Positions 32,474-41,974 of a DNA stretch of 63,867 bases are shown here, in pieces. Below the pieces are notes generated by a model. The model did no database searches and was not told the origin of the DNA. It saw nothing but the letters and a program-made list of their open reading frames with translations. The stretch covers positions 1 through 63,867 of the forward strand of contig NZ_JMME01000017.1 of NCBI RefSeq assembly GCF_000686945.1. Direction: 5' to 3'. This DNA is from Selenomonas sp. AE3005. Lineage in GTDB: Bacteria; Bacillota; Negativicutes; Selenomonadales; Selenomonadaceae. Every line of letters starts with the position of its first letter. Within the stretch, counting starts at the first letter, position 1. The position numbers and the translations under genes are program-made.

Positions 32474-34093
32474 TTAGAGCTGCGGGCCAGCAGCAACAAG
32501 AGCCTTACCTGCTTCATTGTTCTTCGTGTATTTGTCGAAGTTCTTGATGAAACGCTGAGCAAGGTCTTTAGCCTTTTCTTCCCATTCAGCCGGGTTAGCA
32601 TAAGTATCCTTCGGGTCGAGAATGTTCGTGTCAACGCCCTCAAGTTCCGTCGGTACTTCGAGGTTGAAGAACGGAATCTTCTTGGTCGGAGCTTTCTTGA
32701 TAGCGCCGCTATGGATAGCATCGATGATGCCGCGGGTATCTTTGATGGAGATACGCTTGCCGGAACCATTCCAGCCCGTGTTCACGAGGTATGCCTTCGT
32801 GCCGTTAGCTTCCATCTTCTTAACGAGTTCTTCAGCATACTTGGTCGGATGCAGTTCGAGGAATGCCTGACCAAAGCAAGCGGAGAAGGTCGGCGTCGGT
32901 TCGGTGATACCGCGTTCCGTACCAGCCAGTTTAGCCGTGAAACCGGAGAGGAAGTAGTACTTCGTCTGTTCCGGAGTCAGGATGGAAACCGGCGGCAGTA
33001 CGCCGAAAGCATCAGCGGACAGGAAGATAACGCTCTTGGCTGCCGGAGCTGCGCTCTTATCATTTACAAAGCCCTTAACAGTGCCTTTGATGTGGTCGAT
33101 AGGATAGGATACACGGGTGTTTTCCGTGATGGTCTTATCAGCGAAATCAATCGTGCCCTTTTCATCAAGAGTTACGTTCTCGAGCAGAGCGTTACGTTTG
33201 ATAGCGCCATAGATGTCTGGCTCGGATTCCATGTCAAGATTGATAACCTTAGCATAGCAGCCGCCTTCGAAGTTGAATACGCCTTCATCATCCCAGCCAT
33301 GTTCATCGTCACCAATCAGCAGACGTTTCGGGTCCGTGGACAGGGTGGTTTTACCCGTGCCGGAGAGGCCGAAGAAGATAGCCGTGTTCTGGCCCTGCTT
33401 GTCCGTGTTGGCGGAGCAATGCATAGCAGCAATGCCTTTGAGCGGCAGGAAGTAGTTCATCATGGAGAACATACCCTTCTTCATTTCACCGCCGTACCAG
33501 GTGTTGATGATAACCTGTTCACGGCTCGTGAGGTTGAATACAACTGCCGTTTCGGAATGGAGGCCCAGTTCCTTGTAGTTTTCTACCTTAGCCTTGGAAG
33601 CGTTGTAAACAACGAAGTCCGGCTTGAAGTTAGCCAGTTCTTCTTCCGTCGGCTGAATGAACATATTCGTTACGAAATGAGCCTGCCAAGCAACTTCCAC
33701 GATGAAACGTACAGCCATGCGCGTGTCTTTGTTGGCACCACAGAAAGCATCTACTACGTAGAGTTTCTTGTTGGAGAGTTCTTTCTTGGCGATTTCTTTC
33801 AGAGCGTTCCAGGTTTCCGGCGTAGCTCTGTGGTTATCGTTGTGATAATCCTCAGAATCCCACCAAACAGTGTCATGGGAAGTCTCATCGTCAACGATGA
33901 ATTTATCTTTAGGAGAACGGCCAGTGAAGATACCGGTCTTGACGTTTACGGCGCCCAGCTCGGAAACCTGACCCTGTTCATATCCAGTTAAGCCTTCTTT
34001 AGTTTCTTCTTCAAAAAGCGTCTTATAGGACGGATTGTGGAGAATTTCAGTCGTACCAGTGATACCATACTGGCTAAGATCGATGTTTGCCAT
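32474..34093 (-). CDS. pckA: phosphoenolpyruvate carboxykinase (ATP)
   Basis: 539 residues, usual length for the ATP-type enzyme. P-loop [20 protein letters not shown] (about 247), metal motif [20 protein letters not shown], substrate loop [14 protein letters not shown] (about 58) and [20 protein letters not shown]. Start at 34093 ([10 protein letters not shown]) rather than 34114, since AGAGG precedes only the former. In succinate/propionate-forming anaerobes this enzyme typically runs toward oxaloacetate with ATP gain (family knowledge). It is a single-gene unit with its own strong promoter and terminator. Confidence 0.96.
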   Translation of the reverse strand: MANIDLSQYGITGTTEILHNPSYKTLFEEETKEGLTGYEQGQVSELGAVNVKTGIFTGRSPKDKFIVDDETSHDTVWWDSEDYHNDNHRATPETWNALKEIAKKELSNKKLYVVDAFCGANKDTRMAVRFIVEVAWQAHFVTNMFIQPTEEELANFKPDFVVYNASKAKVENYKELGLHSETAVVFNLTSREQVIINTWYGGEMKKGMFSMMNYFLPLKGIAAMHCSANTDKQGQNTAIFFGLSGTGKTTLSTDPKRLLIGDDEHGWDDEGVFNFEGGCYAKVINLDMESEPDIYGAIKRNALLENVTLDEKGTIDFADKTITENTRVSYPIDHIKGTVKGFVNDKSAAPAAKSVIFLSADAFGVLPPVSILTPEQTKYYFLSGFTAKLAGTERGITEPTPTFSACFGQAFLELHPTKYAEELVKKMEANGTKAYLVNTGWNGSGKRISIKDTRGIIDAIHSGAIKKAPTKKIPFFNLEVPTELEGVDTNILDPKDTYANPAEWEEKAKDLAQRFIKNFDKYTKNNEAGKALVAAGPQL

Positions 34094-34173
34094 TTTACAT
34101 TCAACCTCTTTCATAAAAAGATACTTTGCAGATTGAGAAGCTTTTCACTTTTTGTTTCTCACCACGCGTATTA

Positions 34174-34202
34174 TATTAGCTTATTTTTCCATAAATGTCA
34201 AC
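34174..34202 (-). promoter_or_regulatory. pckA promoter
   Basis: Minus-strand TTGACA (34197-34202), 17-bp spacer, TAATAT (34174-34179). It leaves a leader of about 75 nt before the ATG. Confidence 0.75.
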
Positions 34203-34268
34203 TATTTTCTGTTCAAATTTAAATAATGTTATTTATTGGAATTGTCTGTCAGTGATAAGAAAAAGAAA

Positions 34269-34298
34269 AAACTGCCCTACAATATTACAGGGCAGTTT
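34269..34298 (-). terminator. terminator of the hydrogenase operon
   Basis: AAACTGCCCT and AGGGCAGTTT arms, followed on the minus strand by TTTCTTTTTC. Confidence 0.8.
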
Positions 34299-34309
34299 GT
34301 CGTATTTTC

Positions 34310-35035
34310 TTACATTTTTGCTTTCAGCATATCAGCTGCCGCGAGCAGGCCGGCAATCATCGCCGCCGGACGCGGCGGACAGCCAGGGATATAAATATCG
34401 ACCGGCACTACCTTGTCGGCAGCCCCGACAATAGCGTAACTTTCGCCGTAGGTATTGCCGCCGGCAGCACAGGCACCGCATGCCATGACGAGGCGTGGCT
34501 CGGGCATGGCATCATAAGACATTTTCAGCGCCTGTTCCAAATTGCGTGTCACTACACCAGTAACCATAAGCAGGTCAGCATGGCGCGGTGACGCGTCAAC
34601 ATGAACACCAAAGCGGTGCAGGTCATAAACCGGATTGGACATGGCTCCCATTTCAAAGTCACAGGCATTGCAGGAGCCGGCGTCCAAGTGGCGCACATGC
34701 AGGCTGCGGCCAAGTTTTTGCTTGATGGCCGCGGCCGTTACTTCAGCCGCCGTTTCCGTGAGTACGGGCATGGCATCGCTGTTTTCATGCTTAATTGCCC
34801 CCATCGCCTTAGCTACACAGGCACCGCAGAAAAGGCAGCGCCGGTAGTCAATAGTATAACCGGCCTCGTTTTCAGCCGGCTGAAAGGCACCAACCGGACA
34901 TGCAGCGGCACAGGCTGCCCGCAAATTCTGCGGACAGCTGCCGGTTATCTTTCCCCGATAACGCTCACTGCCGCTGAAAGACAGTTCTTCGGTAGCGATT
35001 TTATCTTTTAACAGTCGTTCTATTACCTTAAACAT
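34310..35035 (-). CDS. hydrogenase-4-type small subunit fused to a ferredoxin domain (HyfH+HyfI)
   Basis: 241 residues. The N-terminal part (about 30-85) is ferredoxin-like with AACAAACPVGAF and YRRCLFCGACVAKAMGAIKH; each Cys set looks slightly reduced. The C-terminal part is the NuoB/HycG-like small subunit: LDAGSCNACDFEMGAM, VTGVVTRNLEQAL, LVMACGACAAGGNTYGESYA and VDIYIPGCPPRPAAMI, supplying the proximal 4Fe-4S cluster. In E. coli these are two proteins (HyfH/HycF and HyfI/HycG). It passes electrons between the NiFe subunit and a donor. Last gene of the operon. Confidence 0.82.
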   Translation of the reverse strand: MFKVIERLLKDKIATEELSFSGSERYRGKITGSCPQNLRAACAAACPVGAFQPAENEAGYTIDYRRCLFCGACVAKAMGAIKHENSDAMPVLTETAAEVTAAAIKQKLGRSLHVRHLDAGSCNACDFEMGAMSNPVYDLHRFGVHVDASPRHADLLMVTGVVTRNLEQALKMSYDAMPEPRLVMACGACAAGGNTYGESYAIVGAADKVVPVDIYIPGCPPRPAAMIAGLLAAADMLKAKM

Positions 35036-35048
35036 GATACTCTCCTAA

Positions 35049-36581
35049 TCAGCGGTCTATACAAGCATAGCAAAGCTCAAAGCTCTTGTTTATCAACGGG
35101 AAGTCAGGAATGATATCCCCCTGTACGGCGATAGTCACAGCCGGCCAGTTGGGATAGGAGGCGCTGCGGACAAAAATACGGTCGATTCGGCCATCAATAA
35201 GGGCTGCATAGTGGAAATCACTGCCCCGGGCCGATTCGCTGATTCCCCAGCCCTCGCCGCTGACATTTGACCAGTCAATATTGACGGTCAAATCTGACTC
35301 GTCAGCTGACTGGTCAAGTTTGGCCAGTAAAGCCTTAACCAAGGCAAAGGACTCGCGCAGTTCCCGAATGCGTACGGCCAATCTGGCAGCCACATCACCG
35401 CTCGTTTCCGTAATCAGCTGGAAGTCAAGTTCCGGATATACACCATAGGCAAAGTCCTTGCGGCTGTCATGGGCAAAGCCGGAGGCTCTGGCCCCCACCC
35501 CTACCATAGCTAAGTCCACAGCTGTGGTTTTGCGCACCGTTCCCGTCGTGCGGATACGGTTTTGGAAATTGGCCTGCTGCGCAAACATTGCGTCGAGGTC
35601 AGCCACATTCTGTGCGGCTTTCTCCAGCGCCGCCGTGACAGCGTCTGCCAAAGCCGGCGTAATATCCTTAGCTACGCCGCCGGGCACGATGACACCGCGC
35701 AGGAAACGATTGCCGGCCAGCTGTTCCTGCAGGCGCATGAGCAATTCCTTCGTGCGGCCGCCCAAACTGATAGCCGGATTGAAACCTACACCGGCCGGAA
35801 TATTGCCGAGGTCACCGACATGGTTGGTTATGCGCTCCACTTCCGCCAGCAGCGTGCGGATGATTTCCGCCCGGCGCGGAACTTTTACGCCGGCAATTTT
35901 TTCCACAGCCTGGCAATAGCTCCAGGTGTTGGCCACGGAGCAGGCACCGCAAATGCGTTCCACAATTGGCAGCGCCTCTGTTACGGTTTTACCCTCCATC
36001 ACCTTTTCCAGGCCGCGATGAGTGTAAAAGAGACGGGCGTCCAGCTGCAGCATGGATTCACCAGCCTGACTGAAACGGAAATGTCCCGGCTCTATGATAC
36101 CGGCATGAATTGGCCCTACCGGAACTTCAAAGAGTCCCTCGCCGCGTGCCACAGCCATGTCCATACGACGCTGGCCGCGCACCTGTGCCGTCTTGTCGAC
36201 TTTTTTACGCAGGGGATAATAACCTTCCGGGAAGGTATCATGAAGTACCAACGGACGCGGGTCCGGGTGTCCCTGGGGCACAATGCCAAACATATCCTGA
36301 ATTTCCCGTTCATACCAGGCCGCAGCCGGGATAAGCGGCGTCAGGGATTCATAGCACAGGGATTCCCCCGGCTCAAAGATGGCCTTTACCGCCTCCAGCC
36401 TATGCTCGGCCAGGTTTTCAAAGACCACATAGATAGCATAGCCCTGTACGTCAGGATTTTCTGATTCGTCACGGCCAAACATCGCTGTCAAGGGATTTTT
36501 GCCACCGTTGGACAGGATATTTGCCGTCCCCTTCAGGGCCTTGGGTTTGACAGTCTTAAGCTGCCATATTGCCTCTGCCAT
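35049..36581 (-). CDS. hyfG: [NiFe]-hydrogenase large subunit, HycE/HyfG type
   Basis: 510 residues. The N-terminal NuoC-like region (about 1-120) has the AAAWYEREIQDMFGIVPQGH and DPRPLVLHDTFPEGYYPLRK motifs. The NuoD-like catalytic part has VGPIHAGIIEPGHFRF. The nickel ligands are in ERICGACSVANTWSYC and the terminal ELCYACIDR. Both CxxC pairs are present, so it should bind Ni-Fe rather than be a Complex-I-like relic. It ends almost directly after CxxCxxR, without a long processing tail. First base overlaps the stop of the preceding membrane gene. Confidence 0.9.
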   Translation of the reverse strand: MAEAIWQLKTVKPKALKGTANILSNGGKNPLTAMFGRDESENPDVQGYAIYVVFENLAEHRLEAVKAIFEPGESLCYESLTPLIPAAAWYEREIQDMFGIVPQGHPDPRPLVLHDTFPEGYYPLRKKVDKTAQVRGQRRMDMAVARGEGLFEVPVGPIHAGIIEPGHFRFSQAGESMLQLDARLFYTHRGLEKVMEGKTVTEALPIVERICGACSVANTWSYCQAVEKIAGVKVPRRAEIIRTLLAEVERITNHVGDLGNIPAGVGFNPAISLGGRTKELLMRLQEQLAGNRFLRGVIVPGGVAKDITPALADAVTAALEKAAQNVADLDAMFAQQANFQNRIRTTGTVRKTTAVDLAMVGVGARASGFAHDSRKDFAYGVYPELDFQLITETSGDVAARLAVRIRELRESFALVKALLAKLDQSADESDLTVNIDWSNVSGEGWGISESARGSDFHYAALIDGRIDRIFVRSASYPNWPAVTIAVQGDIIPDFPLINKSFELCYACIDR

Positions 36582-38065
36582 TAGTGTACACCTCCCAGGA
36601 CAATCTGTGCCGCTGCCGTCAGAATAGTGCCGACATACGGAATTTCATAAGCAAAAGCACTGATAAGGCCGCTGCCTGCCAGCATGATGATGAGCACCGT
36701 CATATCCAGACGGCCCAGCAGTTCGCCGGCCGATTTGCGGCTCGGTCTGCCGCCGAGCATACGCATGGCATGGTAAAGAATACCAAAGAGCATGCCAGCC
36801 AGGAAAAGCAGCGCCATAATACCCAGATACGGGTGATTATTTTCAAAGAACGACGCGATGATAAAGAACTTACTGAAGAATACACCCATGGGCGGCATAC
36901 CTAAAATGCCCACAATGCCCAGCAGCCAGAACATCGCTGTCCGCGGTGCCTGCTGCATCATGCCATGAATGCGCATCATGTTTTTTGTGGCATACGTTTC
37001 CATAATCGTCCCTGCCGTATAGAACAGCATGTACTTAACGAGTGCATGGTTGAACATGTGCAGCAGGGAGGCCTCAGCAGCCAGCGGCATAAACAGGCCA
37101 AAGCCGGCAGCCAGCAGGCCGAAGTTTTCCATGGAGGAATAAGCCAGCATACGCTTTACATCGCGCTGCACCACCACAAATGGTACAGCCAGAGCAATGG
37201 TAAAGAGGCCAAAGTAGATATACATATTGCTGATAAAATCTATGCCTACAGCCGGCATTAAAACAGCCGTAGCACGCAGCAGCACGTACAGGGCACAGAT
37301 ACAGAGCGCCCCGGAAAGCAGGCCGCTGGTCAGGGCCGGGGCCTCGGAATGAGCGTCCGGCAGCCAGGCATGCATCGGCGCCAGGCCAATTTTCGTACCA
37401 TAGCCCACAAACAGAAAGCAAAAGGCCATCTTAGCCACATCAGGGTCCAGCATCACAGCGTGTTCACTAAGGAACTCCCAGTTAAGGGGTGCTGTGTCGC
37501 CCAAGGCCTGCAGCTGGCCATAATAAACGATAATCGTACCTAAGAGTGCCAGACAGATGCCTACGGTGCAGACCATTACATACTTCCAGGCTGCCTCTAA
37601 AGATGTACGGGTAAATTTAAACGCTACAAGCAGCGCCGAAACGAGCGTAGTGGCCTCAATCGTCACCCACATCAGTCCCAGGCTGTCCACCGTCACCACC
37701 AGCATCATCGTCCAGACAAAAAGATGGGACAACGCGTAAAAACGGCCTTCCAAATGCGTAAACCGGCGCAGGTAACCATAGCGGATATTGGTGTCACGTT
37801 CCAGATAGGCCTTGCTGGTCCAGGCAAAGGCCATATACAAAAGGCCGATGATGAACAGCATCCACAGGCTGAACGCGTCTACCATAAAATAGTTCAGACG
37901 CAGGGGCTCGGCCGGAACAAAATGCGCCCCTAAGGACAATATACAGCCAAAGACGGCACAGGCCGTCAGTCTGTCAGCCCAGTGCAGTACAGACAGACTG
38001 AGCACATTGCTGGCTGCCACCATGGCAAAGATGGGTGGCAGTGCCAAAATATAATATAATTCCAT
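36581..38065 (-). CDS. hyfF: hydrogenase-4 membrane subunit, NuoM/N-like (HyfF type)
   Basis: 494 residues with about 14 membrane helices of the proton-translocating antiporter family. Key strings are GLMWVTIEATTLVSALLVAF (Glu in TM5), GTKIGLAPMHAWLPDAHSEA (Lys in TM7 and the HAWLPDAHSEAP motif), MLAYSSMENFGLLAAGFGLF and FFSKFFIIASFF. It provides the ion channel that couples hydrogenase turnover to a membrane gradient. Confidence 0.88.
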   Translation of the reverse strand: MELYYILALPPIFAMVAASNVLSLSVLHWADRLTACAVFGCILSLGAHFVPAEPLRLNYFMVDAFSLWMLFIIGLLYMAFAWTSKAYLERDTNIRYGYLRRFTHLEGRFYALSHLFVWTMMLVVTVDSLGLMWVTIEATTLVSALLVAFKFTRTSLEAAWKYVMVCTVGICLALLGTIIVYYGQLQALGDTAPLNWEFLSEHAVMLDPDVAKMAFCFLFVGYGTKIGLAPMHAWLPDAHSEAPALTSGLLSGALCICALYVLLRATAVLMPAVGIDFISNMYIYFGLFTIALAVPFVVVQRDVKRMLAYSSMENFGLLAAGFGLFMPLAAEASLLHMFNHALVKYMLFYTAGTIMETYATKNMMRIHGMMQQAPRTAMFWLLGIVGILGMPPMGVFFSKFFIIASFFENNHPYLGIMALLFLAGMLFGILYHAMRMLGGRPSRKSAGELLGRLDMTVLIIMLAGSGLISAFAYEIPYVGTILTAAAQIVLGGVH

Positions 38066-38075
38066 TACTACTGCC

Positions 38076-38702
38076 TCACCCTTTCAACTTTTTCATAACC
38101 GTGGTATCCGTGGTCATAAAGGACAGGCTCATACGGTTGGTCAGAATGACGAGCACGACGACCGCGATGAGCACGTCGAGGAATACACCGAGCTCCACCA
38201 CGAGCGGCAGGCCCTGCGTGATAATCAGGCCGAGCAGGTAAATCCCGTTTTCCAGCGTGATAAGACCACACATCTGCAAAATAGCGCGGCGGCGCATTAC
38301 CATCAGAGCCAGCCCCGTCATAATCATCATGATGGTCGCGGCAAAAATATCCCTGGCGATTGGTGCCAGCATGAAACGCCCGGCCAGAATATAGCCCAGC
38401 ACCAAAAAGGCTGCCGCGGCCAGCGTCGCATAGTTTACATTTATATTGGAAAAAATCTCCCGGTCATCGGTGATTTTATCGATTAAGCGCAGCATCGTGC
38501 CCGGAATGAAAATGACTTTAACACCAATCGTCAGCAGGCAGGGCACCAGCGCATGCCAAAGGCCATGATTGAGCCCCACCACTATGCAGGCACTGGCAAT
38601 AAGTCCCGACTGAATCATAAGGCAGACAACTGAGCGGCGCAATTCCATTACCCTTGTTTGCATAACAACCACAAACAGGAGCAGAACTACTATATATTCC
38701 AC
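38076..38702 (-). CDS. hyfE: hydrogenase-4 membrane subunit HyfE
   Basis: 208 residues, about seven helices: YIVVLLLFVVVMQTRVMELR, SGLIASACIVVGLNHGLWHA, IGVKVIFIPGTMLRLIDKIT, ALMVMRRRAILQMCGLITLE followed by NGIYLLG, and LGVFLDVLIAVVVLVILTNR. The NuoK-like ENGIYL glutamate is present. It is an ion-path and scaffold subunit between the HyfC- and HyfF-type genes. Confidence 0.87.
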   Translation of the reverse strand: MEYIVVLLLFVVVMQTRVMELRRSVVCLMIQSGLIASACIVVGLNHGLWHALVPCLLTIGVKVIFIPGTMLRLIDKITDDREIFSNINVNYATLAAAAFLVLGYILAGRFMLAPIARDIFAATIMMIMTGLALMVMRRRAILQMCGLITLENGIYLLGLIITQGLPLVVELGVFLDVLIAVVVLVILTNRMSLSFMTTDTTVMKKLKG

Positions 38703-38717
38703 TTACTTACTCCTTTC

Positions 38718-39593
38718 TTACTGAGCAATAAAAGCTACCGCCAGCATGACGACAGCTGCCGACAGATACACGCGTACTTTAAACAGGCGCATTTTGTTGT
38801 TCAGCGTTTCCACCAGACCGATAAGCACGGCACTCAGCAGCACCTTCACGGCTATCGGCAGCGGCAGGGGCATGTAGAGCGCCCCAAAGAGCACCAGAAA
38901 GGAAAGAATCTTTAACATGCTGCCCCAATGTATAAAGGTCAGCAGGCGTCCCGAATACTCCAGCGTCATGCACTCATGAATCATGGTCAGTTCCAGATGG
39001 GTGTCCGGGTTATCCACCGGCAGACGGCTGTTTTCCGCCAGCATGACCAGGAAAAAGGCCACGCCTGCCATTACTGCCGGCACAGTAAAGTAAAAGGCAT
39101 TGTAGTCAATGACCATCTGCGATAAAGTTGTGGAACCGTAACGCGCGGCATTGACGAGAATGGCCAGCATGACCGCCGGTTCCACCAGTACGGAAATATA
39201 GATTTCGCGGGAACCGCCCATGCCGCCAAACGCCGTAGCAGAATCCATGGAACCCAAAGTCATAAAGAACCGGCCCAAAGCCAGAATATATACAAAGACA
39301 AAGGCGTCACCAAGACGCAGGCCGTTTTGTAAAAGGCCCGGCAGCATCATGGCTGCCATTATGCTGGTGGCCAGGTACACCACCGGTGCTGCCAAAAACA
39401 CCCAGCTGCAATACTTGGTAACGATGACAGGTTTCTGCCACCACTTCCACAGGTCAAAGTATTCCTGAAATACACTGGCCCCCTGCCGTTTCTGCAGGAT
39501 TGCTTTGGTCTTGTTGATAATCCCAACAATCAGCGGTGCCAGACACAGCAACAGTACAGCCTGACCGGCTGCTATCATTATATCCATTACCAT
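38718..39593 (-). CDS. hyfC: hydrogenase-4 membrane subunit HyfC (NuoH/HycD-like)
   Basis: 291 residues, eight helices. GIINKTKAILQKRQGASVFQ followed by EYFDLWKW is the conserved amphipathic entry. AENSRLPVDNPDTHLELTMI followed by HECMTLEYSGR is the NuoH/HycD quinone-cavity-type Glu motif. It anchors the soluble hydrogenase to the membrane arm. An in-frame ATG two codons later is an equally possible start. Confidence 0.9.
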   Translation of the reverse strand: MVMDIMIAAGQAVLLLCLAPLIVGIINKTKAILQKRQGASVFQEYFDLWKWWQKPVIVTKYCSWVFLAAPVVYLATSIMAAMMLPGLLQNGLRLGDAFVFVYILALGRFFMTLGSMDSATAFGGMGGSREIYISVLVEPAVMLAILVNAARYGSTTLSQMVIDYNAFYFTVPAVMAGVAFFLVMLAENSRLPVDNPDTHLELTMIHECMTLEYSGRLLTFIHWGSMLKILSFLVLFGALYMPLPLPIAVKVLLSAVLIGLVETLNNKMRLFKVRVYLSAAVVMLAVAFIAQ

Positions 39594-39594
39594 A

Positions 39595-41595
39595 TCACAT
39601 CGCCCCCCAAAGAAGAACCACTACCATAGCCAGCATAGTGTAACCGATATACAGGCGCACACTGCCCTGCTGCAGCTTGCGCAGGATTTCTGCACTGCGA
39701 ATCAGAACATGCTGCACCGGACGATAGAGCCTGTCCGTAAACTGGTCAGGAATCTGCAGATTATACTGCAGCTTGCGCCCAAAATATGCATGCTCACGCT
39801 GCAGAAATACGCGTTCCCGGCGCGGTTTCAGAATGAAATCGAAAGCCCGGCGCAAAGGCTTGGAAAAGCCTGTTGCCGTGTACTGCTGGCGGCGGGTAGG
39901 TTCCGTACCGCAGTTCCAGGTAACGTCCTGCGTGACCACGATTTTCCGGCTGATTAAAGCAGCGCACAGCAGCGCTATCAGCACACCGGCCAGCAGCAGA
40001 ATCAGCCAGGGGCTGAACAGGGCTACAGACTGACCGCCGTCCCACCAGATACCCAGGAAATTACCCCCGGGCATGGCCTCGCCATCAACCAGCAGGACAT
40101 TACGCATAATATTGACCAACGGTGCCGGCATTACACCGACGATGATGATGGCCACAGCCTCAATCCCCATGCCCAGCAGCATGGAAAAAGGCATTTCATG
40201 TGCTTTTAAGACAAGTCCGGAACGGCGGCGTCCCAGGAAGGCCACGCCGTAAAGCCGTACAAAGCAGCCGAGGGCCAATGCCCCCGTCAGGCCCAACAGA
40301 ACGAAAGCAAAAATTACGAGCAGGCGCAGCTCTGTGGAGGCAGCCTGAAACGCCAGCGTCATCATGCTCTGCAGTGTCAGCCACTCCCCTGCCAGGCCGG
40401 CCGTAAAGGGCAGCGAGGCCAGGGACATGGAACCCACGAAGGTAAAAGCCGCCGTCCAGGGCATTTTCTCCGCCAGCGCGCCCAGCTTTTCGATATTGCG
40501 TGTGCCCGTAGCGTGCATAACCGAACCGGCACTCATAAAGAGCAGGCATTTCATCAGGCTGTGGGCCACAGAATGCACCAGCACAGCCGTGAACGCTACC
40601 ATGGCCAGACGGCTGTGCCCCAGGGCCGTAAGTACCATACCGCAGCCAAAGGCCGCAAAGATAATGCCCATATTCTCCACGGAGGAATAGGCCAGAATAC
40701 GTTTCATATCCTTTTCCATGGACGCGTACAGCACGCCCAGGAAAGCTGACAGCAGACCGATGACCATAACCACCAGACCGTAGCCGAGCACCTCAGCGCC
40801 GATAAACTCAAAGACAAAGCGGCCAAAACCATAAACCGCCACCTTCAGCATAACGCCGCTCATCAATGCTGACACATGACTCGGGGCTGCCGGATGAGCA
40901 TTGGGCAGCCAGACATGCAGCGGCATAAGACCGGACTTCAAAGCAAAACCGGCAAAAGCGCAGCCAAAGGCCAGGTGCTGCAAAGGCAGCGTCAGTTCGC
41001 TATGTGCCAAATCCTTGAAAGCAAAACTGTCCGCCCCACCGCCTAAAATATAGAAGGCAATTAAAATGGCCGCCGTGCCGATATGCGTCATTACCATGTA
41101 CTGGTAAGCAGCATGCACCACCTGTTTTTTCTCGCTCTCGTGATTCACGAGCAGGAAGGACACCAGAGCCATAACTTCCCAGGCGAGGATAAAGGTAAAG
41201 GCGTCACCGGCCAGCACCACCATTACCATGGAGCCGATAAAGAGGTTCCACAGGCCGGCCAGCTGACGGATACGGCTGCCCAGATAACCACGGCCGTAAC
41301 CGATACCATAAATGCTGACGGCCGCACCGGACAGGCCGATAATCAGCAAAAAGGCCGCGCTCCAGCTGTCCAGCACCAGCGAATACCGCCCCAGCTGCCA
41401 AATTGTATCATTATAAATAGGCATTCCCCAGCCGGCCTGACCTAAAAACTGGCACGCCACCCATAGCACCATAAGACTGGCACCCGTGGCCAGCCACATG
41501 GCCGTATAGTGTGCGGCAAGTTCTAAGCGCTTGGGCCAGATAATTGCCAAAGTTCCCAAGGCATAAAGCCCCAGGGCTGTAATCAATAATTCCAT
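39595..41595 (-). CDS. hyfB: hydrogenase-4 membrane subunit HyfB (NuoL-like)
   Basis: 666 residues and first gene of the operon. Antiporter-type core: FTFILAWEVMALVSFLLVNH (Glu), GFALKSGLMPLHVWLPNAHP (Lys and HVWLPNAHPAAPSHVSALMS), ILAYSSVENMGIIFAAFGCG and SLMKCLLFMSAGSVMHATGT. A hydrophilic stretch near residues 560-630 (PRRERVFLQREHAYFGRKLQ) precedes a final helix, as in the HyfB lateral arm. GGAGG ribosome site upstream. Confidence 0.9.
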   Translation of the reverse strand: MELLITALGLYALGTLAIIWPKRLELAAHYTAMWLATGASLMVLWVACQFLGQAGWGMPIYNDTIWQLGRYSLVLDSWSAAFLLIIGLSGAAVSIYGIGYGRGYLGSRIRQLAGLWNLFIGSMVMVVLAGDAFTFILAWEVMALVSFLLVNHESEKKQVVHAAYQYMVMTHIGTAAILIAFYILGGGADSFAFKDLAHSELTLPLQHLAFGCAFAGFALKSGLMPLHVWLPNAHPAAPSHVSALMSGVMLKVAVYGFGRFVFEFIGAEVLGYGLVVMVIGLLSAFLGVLYASMEKDMKRILAYSSVENMGIIFAAFGCGMVLTALGHSRLAMVAFTAVLVHSVAHSLMKCLLFMSAGSVMHATGTRNIEKLGALAEKMPWTAAFTFVGSMSLASLPFTAGLAGEWLTLQSMMTLAFQAASTELRLLVIFAFVLLGLTGALALGCFVRLYGVAFLGRRRSGLVLKAHEMPFSMLLGMGIEAVAIIIVGVMPAPLVNIMRNVLLVDGEAMPGGNFLGIWWDGGQSVALFSPWLILLLAGVLIALLCAALISRKIVVTQDVTWNCGTEPTRRQQYTATGFSKPLRRAFDFILKPRRERVFLQREHAYFGRKLQYNLQIPDQFTDRLYRPVQHVLIRSAEILRKLQQGSVRLYIGYTMLAMVVVLLWGAM

Positions 41596-41639
41596 ACCTG
41601 CCTCCCAAAATATTTTTAAATAAATGCAGTAACTTCGCT

Positions 41640-41668
41640 ATTATACTCCAAACACCGCCCTCTGAAAA
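41640..41668 (-). promoter_or_regulatory. promoter of the hydrogenase operon
   Basis: Minus-strand TTTTCA (41663-41668), 17-bp spacer, TATAAT (41640-41645), about 45 bp before the hyfB ATG. Confidence 0.55.
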
Positions 41669-41726
41669 GGGTTAAGCAAAAAAAAGACTTGTATCACCTC
41701 TTACATGGTAAGCGGCTGCCAATAGT

Positions 41727-41764
41727 AAAGGAGGCCGGCGGTTATCAAGCCGCGGCCTCCTTTT
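41727..41764. terminator. terminator after the decarboxylase operon
   Basis: AAAGGAGGCCGGCGG and CCGCGGCCTCCTTT form a long GC-rich stem. It closes the leftward transcript that ends at 41780. Confidence 0.75.
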
Positions 41765-41779
41765 AATATACTGTTTAAG

Positions 41780-41974
41780 TTATTCCTGCTCAGCGTCTGC
41801 CTGCATGGCAGTGATACCCTGCTGAAACTCCTCCATTGTCAGCGTGAAGTAATCAAGCTCCTGCAGAATAGCATAGACTTCCTGCTGGGATTTGGCCTGG
41901 TCCAGCCGTTCCTCCAAAGACTCTTCCGTCAGCGCATGAAAGAGCATGTGTTTTATCTCTGCAATATCCATCAT
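41780..41974 (-). CDS. 64-residue acidic Nif11-like protein coupled to the decarboxylase
   Basis: MMDIAEIKHMLFHALTEESL, then EERLDQAKSQQEVYAILQEL and DYFTLTMEEFQQGITAM. The helix-rich pattern (…F...L..D..L...L..A.S..EV....E.G...T.EE...) resembles Nif11-type small proteins and precursor leaders. Its ATG overlaps the decarboxylase stop by 4 nt, so the two are translationally coupled. No peptide-modifying enzyme is nearby. A regulatory or partner role for the decarboxylase is a guess. Confidence 0.65.
   Translation of the reverse strand: MMDIAEIKHMLFHALTEESLEERLDQAKSQQEVYAILQELDYFTLTMEEFQQGITAMQADAEQE

Noticed and set aside
32405-33991. 528-codon open frame on the plus strand
   Set aside because: Antisense shadow of pckA; no domain and no ribosome site, while the opposite strand is a complete enzyme.
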